Shown here: positions 24,139-36,100 of the stretch, piece after piece
Numbering within the stretch: position 1 is the first letter of the stretch
Layout of the letters: every line of letters begins with the position of its first letter
Source of the DNA: Mytilus californianus
Lineage: Eukaryota; Mollusca; Bivalvia; Mytilida; Mytilidae
Assembly (NCBI RefSeq): GCF_021869535.1
Contig: NW_026262668.1
Location: 65,626,058-65,690,057 of the forward strand
DNA length: 64,000 nucleotides
Direction of reading: 5' to 3'
Position numbers and translations under genes: made by a program
Notes under the pieces: generated by a model
Databases searched by the model: none
Seen by the model: only the letters and a program-made list of their open reading frames with translations
What the model was told of the DNA's origin: nothing

Positions 24139-27100
24139 CTAAAATCAAAGAGTTGCAAAATTTTGAAACTTATGTGAATTATATTATAACAAGCATTCTG
24201 AGAGTATTGCATGGCAATACATAGTCCCCTACCGGTTAAAAGTTCATTGTACTGGAACAAAATGCTAACTTGATCTATAACTTCAAAAAAATCATGGTTT
24301 AAACTATATAACAAAAATCAAGTCAATATCTTCAAGCCTGATGAAAAAAAGTGTTAATAAACTGTTTCGCCGAGCGCAGCTGTATACGACTGCAGAGGTC
24401 CAACCCTGAACAGTTGGGGCAAAAATGGACACAATATTCAAGCTTGATACAGGTCTGAATTTGGATTGTAATTAAATATGTGACACATTATAGGTTTCTG
24501 ACACAGAATAAATGTAGTCAAAGAACTTGAAATTGGTTATATGATTTGAATTTATATTCAATTGAAGATTTCTTGCTGTTGTGCAATACACTGTGCTGTT
24601 GCGCAATACTTAGTAAATCTGTTTTCAGACTATATACAAAGAATTACCAAATAAACTGTGACCCCCAATTTTTCTTTGGAAAATTGACAATTTCTTAAAT
24701 CTTGAGGGAAAAAAAATTGACACCCCTCCAATTTTTTTTGTTTTACCCATCCCATCCCCCCCCCCCCCCCCCTTTCCAAAAAAAAATGATATCTGACTAA
24801 ATTTTTTTATAATTTCTTAAATCTTGAGGGAAAAAAATTGCCCCCCCCCCAAAAAAAAAAAATTTTTTTTTACCCCCCCCCCCCCCTCCCCCCTCTCCAA
24901 AAAAATAACATTTGAAGAAATTTTCTTTTTGTCAAATGTGGTACAATTTAAGAGACATCCATACACTTAAACACAAGTGATTGATTGAAAACTAGAAAAA
25001 TGCTTGTTTTAGACCCTTTTTGGCCCCTTATTCCTGAACAGTTTGGGCAATAACCCCCAAAATGAATCCCAACCTTCTACCTGTGGTATTGAACCTTGTG
25101 GTACAATATCAGAGCAATCAAAATACTTATACACAAGTTATTGTCCTGAAACTAGAAAAATGCTTGTTTTGCGCCCCTTTTTGGCCCCTAATTCCTAAAC
25201 AGTTGGGACCATCACAAAAACAATCCCAACCTTCCTTTTGTGGTATTGAACCTTTTGGTTAAATTTCATAGAGATCCATACACTTAAAATGAAGTTATTG
25301 TCAGGAAACCAAATGTCTTCGGACGACGACAATGTGATAGCAATATACACCCCCAAAATTTTTTTGCGGTCGTATAAAAACTGATTATTTAAGGACCAAA
25401 ACTCTGCACAAAATCATCAGACCGGCACAAAATTCAAACTTGATCTGTAACTTGTCATGATAAAACTATTAACCAATTTTCAAATCAATATCTTCAAGCT
25501 TGATGAAAAAAAGTGAGGAAAACTGATAATTTGAGTGAATTTTCTAAGTCCAAGGACCATAACTCTGCACAAAATCATCAAACAGGAACAAAATTTAAAC
25601 TTGATCTGTAACTTGTCATGATAAAACAATACACCAAATATCAAATTAATATCTTCAAGCACGAAGAAAAAAAGTGTGGAAAACTGATATTCCGGACTGA
25701 CAGACGGACAGACGGACAGACAGACGGAGTGCAAATCTAAAGTCCCCTTCCACTTTGTCGGTAGGGGACTAAAAACAAGAAGATGTGGTATAATTGCCAG
25801 TAAGATAACTCTCCACCAGAGACCAAATGACATAGAAGTTAACAACAATGGGTCACTGTACGGCTTTCAACAATGAGCAAAACCAAAAAGTATTTTTCTA
25901 GAATGTAAACTTGAATAAAATGCTCCGCTGGGCGCAGCTTGATACAACCGCAGAGGTCGAACCCTGAACTGTTGGGGCAGGTATGGACACAACATTCAAA
26001 CTTGATACAGCACTGAATTTGGATTGTGATAAAATATTTGACACAACATAGGTTTCTGACACAGAATGAATGTGGTCTAAGAACTTAAATTTTTTTAATT
26101 TACCAATTCAAACCATATCATTATTATTTGCTTTTATATATAAATCAGAAATAACCAATTTAGAATGGAAAATTTTAAAGAAAAAAAAGGAAAAAAAAAT
26201 CCCCCCTCAAATTTTTTGAACCCCCTTAAGATTCATCACACCCAAACTCAATCCCAGCCTTCCCTTTGTGTTACAATGTATGGTGCCTTGCAGTACAATT
26301 TCAGAGAGATCCCTACACTTGAACACAAGTTATTGTGTGGAAACTAGAAAAATGCTTGTTTTTTTTCCCCTTTTTGCACCAAATTCCTAAACGTTTAGGG
26401 CAATTACCCCCAAACTCAAACCCAGCTTTCCCTTTGTGATATAAAACCTTGTTGTACAATTTCATAAAGATCCATACACTTACACACAAGTTATTGTCCT
26501 GAAACTAGAAAAATGCTTGTTTTTTTCCCCCTTTTTAGCCCCTAATTCCTAAAATTTTGAGGCAATTACCCCCAAAATCAATCCCAGCATTCCCTTTGTG
26601 GTATGGTACCTTGCAGTACAATTTCAGAGAGGTCCATACACTTGAACACAAGTTATTGTCTGGAAACTAGAAAAATGCTTATTTTTGGCCCCCTTTTGGC
26701 CCCTTATTCCTAAACGTTTTGGGCAATTACCCCCAAACTCAATTCCAAATTTCCCATTGTGATATGGAACCTTGTAGTACAATTTCAGAAAGATCCATAC
26801 ACTTACACACAAGTTATTGTCCTGAAACTAGAAAAATGCTTGTTTTTTTGCCCCTTTTTGGCCCCTAATCTCTAAAATTTTTAGGCAATTACCCCCAAAA
26901 TCAATCCCAGCCTTTCCTTAAGTGGTATGGTACCGTGCAGTACAATTTCAGAGAGATCCCTACACTTGAACACAAGTTATTGTCTGGAAACTAGAAAAAT
27001 GCTTATTTTTGGCCCCTTATTCCTAAACGTTTTGAGCAATTACCCCCAAACTCAATTCCAGCTTTCCCTTTGTGATATGGAACCTTATAGTACAATTTCA

Positions 27101-30100
27101 GAAAGATCCATGTACTAAAACACAAGTTATTGTCATGAAACTAGAAAAATGCTTGTTTTTTGCCCCCTAATTCCTAAAATTTTGAGGCAATTACCCCCAA
27201 AATCAATCCCAGCATTCCTGTTGTGATATGGAACCTTGTGGTACAATGTCAGATAGATCCATACACTAACACACAAGTTATGTCTGGAAGTTACAAAAAT
27301 GCTTATTTTTGGCCCCTTATTCCTTAACTGTTGGTACCATAACCCCCAAAATCAATCCCAACCTTCCTTTTGTGGTATTGAACCTTGTGGTAAAATTTCA
27401 TAGAGATCCATTCACTTAAACTAAAGTTAGAGTGCGAAAACCAATGTGTCTTCGGACGACGACGACGACAACGTCATACCAATATACGACCACAAAAATT
27501 TTTTGGCGGTGGTATAAAAATGACTTGTGGGTAACAAGAGAAAGGTTCACTGAGCAAGCTGATGCTACAAGAAACCAAATGGTCTATGTATGTTTTAAGT
27601 GGATAACACTCGATATTCCAAGTTTAGGCATTAAGATATCTAAATATGTTTTTTTTCAAATTGATATCAATCTGTTTTTAAATTTTATTGTTTAATATGC
27701 ATGAATTGTTGCCTCTGAACATTAAGCAAACAAAAAAATAAATTATTTAAGTGACTTAAAATATAACAGGAGTAAACACACTTTAGAACTTTAGGGGAAA
27801 GTTACCACTTCTGGCAGTCAAATCCTGAGAAGTGAAGATAAAAAATTGAGACTTTAAGGAGAAGTGAGGGATTATGATAATGCAATTCATGAGAAAAATT
27901 TATGAACATAACACCTTCTTATCAACTTTTAGAGGCCTTTTGTACTGAAAAATGTTCAGCCTTGTGGTTTGGTTGTATTGTTAAAAGGAGTTAAAATACT
28001 GCATTGAATGTTGCAGAATCTGAAAACCAATTCAAACAAGTCTGTTTAACTTAGCTCACATTTTTTCCACCAAAAAACAAAGTCAAAGCTTAAATTTGAA
28101 CATGTTCATAACTTCTAATTAATTAGGTCTCTGGTGGTAAGTTTAACATTGGCAATCATACCACATCTTCTTATTTTTATATGGAATGGTATTTCAAAAA
28201 TTACTTCTTTTATTAGTTGAATTTGGAAAAAGAATTTAATTTAAGGTAGAGTCAAGCATTTACATCTATAGACTAAATTGCAATTAACTTAACCTGAAAT
28301 TCAACTTGGAGAAACTAGGTCATGGTGGTCAGCTGGAATGATTACCTAAAATATACCTAAACAGGCAGGTAATAAACAATGACTCACTATACTTGATGAA
28401 CTTTAAACAAAGCAGGGGTCATGAGCATTTTAATCTATATTATACTTTTACATGCCTATTAACAGTTTATTGTGACAGCAAATCAACTTCAAATTTGACA
28501 TTTAGTATATTCCTATAACATTTACCTGGGATTATCTGACAATCTAAGGTAACATCTGACAACATGTTTGAGTAACCTGGCAGAGGGTTCTTTAGATAAA
28601 TGTAGCACCATTTTCCCCTGTATCAAATAGAAAACAATAGAGTGCACCTTAAAAATATTTTTTTACCACAATTCTTTGTAGTTTTATCTTAAGCTGTAAA
28701 TAAACATTTATATAATAAATATTTCAATGTTTAATTTGATGCCTAATGACTACTAGTATGTCACTTGAAAGACAGGTATATATAACTTTGTTTAGTATAT
28801 ATGCAAACAATTGAGAAAATCAGCAAAACAAGGACTGAAACAATACTGATTAGTAATGATTTTGTTCCTTTTTAGAGGCAAGGGACTCAATCAATTGCTA
28901 CTTTTCTTTTACATTCCATGAATCTCAAATCCAAATGCACTTCCTAACAATGTATTAAAGGGACACCTGAGACAACAGAGTGGTCAAGTTATCAGCCTGA
29001 TTATACTTCATTACTGAAATGCCTGTACCAAGTCAGGAATATGAGTCTATATATGACATTGTTTTCCATTCATTTGATGTGTTTAAGCTTTTGATTTTGC
29101 CATTTGATAAGGGAATTTCCGTTTTGAATTTTCCTTGGAATTTGTTTTTTTTTGTTATTTTACTTTTTATACATCAAACTCTTCAAAAAAAAATTCAGAA
29201 TGTGTAAACAATGCACTTATTCAACGTATATACAAACTTTTGGAAAAGTTTAAAGCTTTGGGTTGAATTTTGTAAAAGGAGTTGATTACATAATTGAGTA
29301 CCCTCCAACTAGAATGTTGCTGAATTTGTTAAAAAAATATGTTCTAAAACAGACACCCATGCAATGTAAAATAGTTTTAATTCAACTTTGAGATTGCAGG
29401 TCAATATCATATGTTGGTCATGACGGTATGCAACACATGGTCTCATAGTACTAAAAGACGCCTTTTGAATTTGTGCACTTTCCCGTAAATTTCCTATATC
29501 ACAATGCTTATCTTATTAGGTCACAGTAAGAACCGATTGTTCAATGACGTCGTTAACAGGGATTGACCTCTGGTTAAGCAGTGTCAGTCATTCATAACAT
29601 TGGTGTATGTGTGCCAAATATATTAAGTAAAAAGAAGAAGAAAATTTTGTTAAAATGGAAGAAAATTCATGAAATGCCATTTACTGATTCAAAGAAAACT
29701 GATTTACTATAATTTTATAATTCAACAGATAAAATTTACCAATATCATTGCAACATGTGAGAATCTTTCGTAGGTTTGACATATGTATGATAGACCAGTC
29801 TCATCTAATAATATCTTCTGTAAAATGAAAGTAGCAACCTAAAACAAAAACAAACACAAAAATTAATGATCATAGATCATACTATTACACATTTCAAATA
29901 TGTATGCATGTTTCTCTTTATACTTATATTTTGAGTATTGGCAGTTATTACATATATACATGTACCTTAAGATTATCTATTTTAATCAAATTAATGGTAT
30001 CATTTTACTGCACCAGATGTACATTTTGACAATTTATGTCTCTTCAGATGTTGCTCAGGCCAAAATATTTAGAACTTTTAATCACTAACACCTAAAATTA

Positions 30101-33100
30101 TATTGATAGACTGCAACATATTTTAATTCTATTATGGGCGCTTTTGCTTTATGATACATTCTATTTTACACATGTTTTAAATACCTAATAAACCTGACCC
30201 ATATAAAAGAATATTGTCACCAGTTGTACCAAAAAGTCAAGTACATCTCCATATTTTTAAAATATATGGTATGCCACGGTTAAGTTTTCTTTATTTCTTT
30301 ATGTAGGTCTTTATTCATAAATTTATCCCTTTGCCCAGGGAAAATGTCATCAGATAAAAGATCTCAATGAATTGATATGATCTACTGTTTTGAAATTGTA
30401 AACAAAGGTATATAGTATACTCAATAACTTAAGAGTATTTTTGAATATTACTTTTACTGTTTAGTCTATTTTTGGTGATGTCCATTTGACGTGGCTCTGT
30501 ACTTATACATCCCCTTATTGTGCTATAAAAATTTTTGTATTCTTGTTTTTCATTTTTGCTAATGTGCTTTGTCTATATGCCTTTTTGTGTTTCTTTGATA
30601 CATATGATGTGGCTCTGTACTTGTACATCCCGTTATTGTGTTATGGTAATTTTTGTATTCTTGTCTTTCATTTTTGCTTATGTGCTTTGCCTATATGCCT
30701 TTTTGTGTTTCTTTGTTACATATTTATTTGTTTTTATAGTGATTAAGATTATAACACAATGCTGACTGCTTACCTATTGACATTTTTACCTATTGTGTCT
30801 GTTTGTTTTGTTCACACATCATTGTCAATATAATGGAATTTTATGTGACTGTCATACAAGTGAGAGGTTTAGCTAGCTATAAAACCAGGTTTAATCCACC
30901 ATTTTCTACTTAAGAAAATGCCTGTACCAAGTCAGAAATATGACAGTTGTTATCCATTCGTTTGATGTGTTTAAGCTTTTGATTTTGCCATTTGATTAGG
31001 TACTTTCTGTTTTGAATTTTCCTCGGAGTTCAGTATTTTGGTGATTTTACTTTTTAAGAGAAGCACACTACCAATACTAAACAAAATGAGTTTGTCTAAA
31101 AAGAAACATGTTCAATAAATCTAGTTTGTCTACACTGACAATGTTGTATAGACCTATTTTTTTTAAGAGTGACAATGTTCAATAAACTTAGTTTGTCTAA
31201 CATTGGTCATGTTCAATAAACCTAGATTGTCTAACAATGGAGATGTTCAATAAACTTGGTTTTTCACAAGGACAATGTTCAATAAACCTAGTTTATCTAA
31301 CAATGACAATGTTCAATAGACCTAGATTGTCTTACATTGAAAATGTTCACTAAACCAATTTTTTTTACATTGGCAATGTTGCTGAATATTCTGATTTGCC
31401 ATTAACATTACACAAAAACTTACTGAAATGGCCATTAAGGATATTTGCTCCTCTGTTTCAAAATAACAAACTTTTTAAAAAGACTGTTATAAATTAATAG
31501 TATAAAAATAATGGAGCTTAAAAAGCAGATAAAAATGATGGGTCTGTGTCCTTGTTTTTGTGATATAAGTAATTTAAAATTTGACAGGAAATGATTCTCT
31601 CTAGATTTTTCATACATTTAACATTAGCACCTTTTTTCTTTCAAAAACTATGAAAAAATAACAAGGATTTAATAAGTCTTCCAAAGATGACATTTTAAAC
31701 TATATGTAATCAAATTATGAAAAGAAAAGTAGGGGTTAGTGGGCAAAATTTTTTAATGGCACTACTTTGATAAAACCAGAGGATTCTGAATATCTGGCAA
31801 AAATTCAAAAACAAGAGAAGCGAACATCTTTAACTTACAGTTTTAGACAGCTCACTTCCAGATTCCATTATACGTAAACCTAGAGGTATTATTTCTGTGG
31901 TCAACAGGAAATTAATTACTTCCTGTTCATCTGTCTGAAAATAAAAGAAGAGGATAATTATAGAAATTTATTTTTCTATGGCAAAATAAAATTTCGAAAT
32001 TAGGCAGATTGAAAATTTAAGCTTAAAGAACAATTATTCAGTATCTTTCTGAATTGTTTTGGTTTATATCATTTGGCTGGATTTTGCCTACTTCAGTAGA
32101 ACCTTATAAACTTTACGACCTGCGTGTTATGATCCCTTTGTTTTGTGACCTGCAACTTTAATAACTATTAGAGGTAACAGGGTGATATCAAGTTTCTTGA
32201 TCAATTGTTTTTTGCCTACAATTTTATATTAAAAATGTTGTGTCATTTCTTTTTATGTTTACACATGAATAGAAAACAACCAACAACTGAATCGAAAAAA
32301 AAACCCTTCAAATTGTATTTATGAAAATAAATGCACAGTAAAAATAAACCGGTGCCATACACAACTAGACATCTTCAACAAGTATACTATGAAAAGCTTT
32401 CAAAATCCCCCCCCCCCCCAACTGGTTTTGAATGAATACTAAAATAAAATATATGTAAAATGTTTGTAGTTTTAAGCAACTGAAAATAATTATTTTTTAT
32501 TTGTTTAACTTGCTAGTAATTCCTTTGAATCATAAAAATAAATATGAATAATGTGGTATGAGTACCAATGAGACAACTCTCCATCCAAGTCACAATGTAT
32601 AAAAAGTTAACAATTATAGGTCAAGGTATGGCCTTCAACAGTCTGCAACAACCAGAATAATTTTTTTTTTAAATTGAACAGATGATTTAATATTTTTTAA
32701 TGGACTTTAATAGTATAGAATGTGCAGAGCTCGAAATTTGTAGCATTTTATAATTCTGAGTTTTATAAAGAAAACAAAATATATATAATTATGTGCAAGT
32801 ATTCAACAATGATATTGCACTACTTAATAAGTCAGGCAATAAATTGAGATATGAGACATGATTTTAGGCAGCCAGCAGTGGTTGAACAAAATGCAATGCA
32901 GTTGTTCTCTACAACTAAACTGTCTAATTGGTATGGGCTGATGAGAGAAAAGTGAATCATAACTTTTGAATTATTGGCTACATGGATTTTTATGAAAATA
33001 AGGCCAATATACAAATATTTTAATATGTAGCTAGTGGTTTTTACACAACTTACTTTTACCAGAGCACCAATAACTCCAAGACTGGTCAGACGTAAATATT

Positions 33101-36100
33101 CAAATGGCCTTGTTTTACTGACTGTATGTAAAAATGGATACAGAAACAATGGAATGTGTGCTGAAATATAAAAAAAATGCTAACTAAATACTCTGTATAA
33201 TGCCAGAAAATAAATCAAATAAATAAATAAACTGTCCTCACCACCATATTTAACAGATCGTTAACGTCACTGATGCTATCTCCTGAAACAGCATGTCTAA
33301 GTAGATGAGACACCAACTGATGAAATGTTTGATGATCAATAAATTTCATAAAAGATAAAAAAAAGTTGGGGTGGTACCAATTTGCTCATCTAAAGGGAAA
33401 TGATTTTTGTTTAGGTTAATTTCCTATTTTGCCTGTCTGTCAATCAGAAGATATACTCAATTACAAATTTTAGTTACATGCAAAAATGTTATTAATTTTT
33501 AAGGTCTTAATTAATTACATTTTTTAATGACCTCAAGTCTCTTGCATACGCATAGTGACAGCAGTTTTCTAATGTTAATGTAAAACAAACTGATTTCTTA
33601 CAGTGAAGCAACCTTTACCGTAATTATCTCAATGTTTTTGTTATTTGGAGAATGGGTATAAGATAAGAAAATCTTAGTTTGATTCAGCATTTTCAAAACT
33701 ATTTAACACAAGCTCGAGAGAGCTTTTGACCAAATATAAAAACATATACATAACATAAAAACAATAATAACAACATGAACAAATTTGGCATTCATATGTG
33801 AAAGACTTTGTTAACATGTTTAAGGAAATTTGAAGTATGATAAAAATGTATCTACTAAAGAATTTGGAATAAGCACTAAGAAAATCTAAAATATAATAGA
33901 TAAAATTGTGACAAAAATTTGATATCTATAAACAAAGAAATTCATTGGTATTGATGGTAGATCTTTGAAAGTCTCTGTTCAATATATTCACAACTTTCTG
34001 CAATTTATAATATTGATTGTTAAAAAGCCATGCTGTCAGTGACTTCCACACTCTTATGATGACACTGCTGGTAAGTTTTACCTTGTAGGAATGCTGATCT
34101 AGTCTCTGGATGAGAGGCTACACACTGTAGTAGTGCTAAAGCATTGCAAACTCTGTTGGACTGATGTGCCTGTAATTAAATGTAATTTACATATGAAATA
34201 ATATGTGAATTTATCTGTTGGTGTAGCATATTTCCAGATTTTTCAATAAACATCTAAACTTTATTTGAATGCTGACCTTTTTCCTGTCCAATCTGACCTC
34301 CTTCATAATTAAACCATAGTTTCTAGATAACTGTGTTTTGCTGACATCTTTGAGTTTGCTATTTGTGGCTAATTCGGAATAAAACAATTACCTGTCTTTT
34401 AAATTATTACTATTTTAATAAAATAATCTTAAATGCTTATCTAGCTTTTGTGGAACTAGTAGTAACTGATAGTAAACAACCAGCTGTTTAATTCAATCAT
34501 GCTGACTTTGACACAACTTCTAAGACACTTGAATTGTTTAAATAAAATATTCAAAATCACTTACTGTGGATTCAATTATTTTTGTGAATACCAATTTTCT
34601 AAGATTAATGAAAAATTGTAATTTTGGTGGATGGTTTTTTTCAAAGTCTGTGTACCAAACTCAAGAAAATGTGTACCTCAATGAACATTTAAATTCATGG
34701 TTAACCGATACCAATGAAATCCAAGTAAATTGGTATATTATGAATAATAATGAATCCACAGTAAGCTACATATATTTACAGTTAAGTGTGGTGGGTTTAT
34801 TGTTGGATAGATGTTAACAATCTCCTGAAGTAGTGCTGCCACAGTTCCAAACGAATGCCACAACATAGGTGCAAGATCTGGTACAACTTCTCTCTTTTTA
34901 CTGTAAAAATATAAATCTTAAGATTAAAGGACAGGATGTAAAGTTGAACAACAATCACAAATGTAAAGTAATGAATTAAATCATTATCTTATACATGTTT
35001 TTTAAAGCGATGCAAAGACAAATAAATGGAGAATGTGTCCATGGGACACAGATGATGCCCCCATAATATTATATAACATTATAAAGGAACATAACTCAAG
35101 AACGGTAAAAGTGACGACACCCAAATTCAAAACAGATCTGAGTTTTGTGGTAATGAGTATTGTGTATAAGTTTCATAACATTTGGTTGAGGCAAACTAAA
35201 GTTAGAGAACGGGAAATATTTTTGGGATGTTTATACAGGCGTAGGGACGTACAGACACACAAGGGAAAAACCTAATCCCCCCTCAGCTGCGACAGGGGCA
35301 TAAAAAACATCCATCATTAAGAATCTGGACTTGTACTGTTGACTTGAAATATTTGTTGGTAAGTTTCAAATAACTGAAAAGCATTTAAAAATATACCATT
35401 TTGGATGTAGAATCAGTGTTAACTACCTTATCAGGCAGGCAGGCATACATAACAGTACATACAAATCTAGGCATTCTTAATTGTTTACAAATTATCAAAC
35501 CAACAACTTTACTGCAATATTACATTTATGTAAACAGTTGTTGATTTATGACATTGTGTAAAAATAGTTATGAAATATCAACAAATTTAAACACAAAATC
35601 TAATCATGCTAATATGACTGAGGGTCTGGAAGTGCCCATGAAATGAAGGGAATTGATGGAAAATTCTTGATATATTATGACCATCACATGTACACAAAGT
35701 CACCATTTACTTACTTTGTGCATATGGAAATATAATATTTTCTTACATTACAATGTACATCATTTTGTCGAAGATATTTGTTATGTATATTTTCACCTTA
35801 TAAGAATCTTATAATAAATGTCAAACCCATGGTTTTATTCAATTCTTATGCTCTTCTTTAAATTTAATTTAAGACCAATAAAACATGGTGGACACATACA
35901 TGACATCAATTGTATTTTGAATAAACACCAAAGATCAAACTTTACACATTTCTGTGGGAATGGCTCTTCATGAAATTCAATAAAATCTTTAAAACAGTAA
36001 GTCTATTTCTATTTGTACATTTTCTGAATAATAAAACGGTTGTTTTCTGAAACTTTTTTGCTTTATCAAAGCAAAATGACAATAAACCAAATGACTGCCT

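Noticed and set aside
30486-30765. Two overlapping hydrophobic frames
   Set aside because: They are created by a 118-bp direct duplication of a T-rich repeat within a CNOT9 intron.
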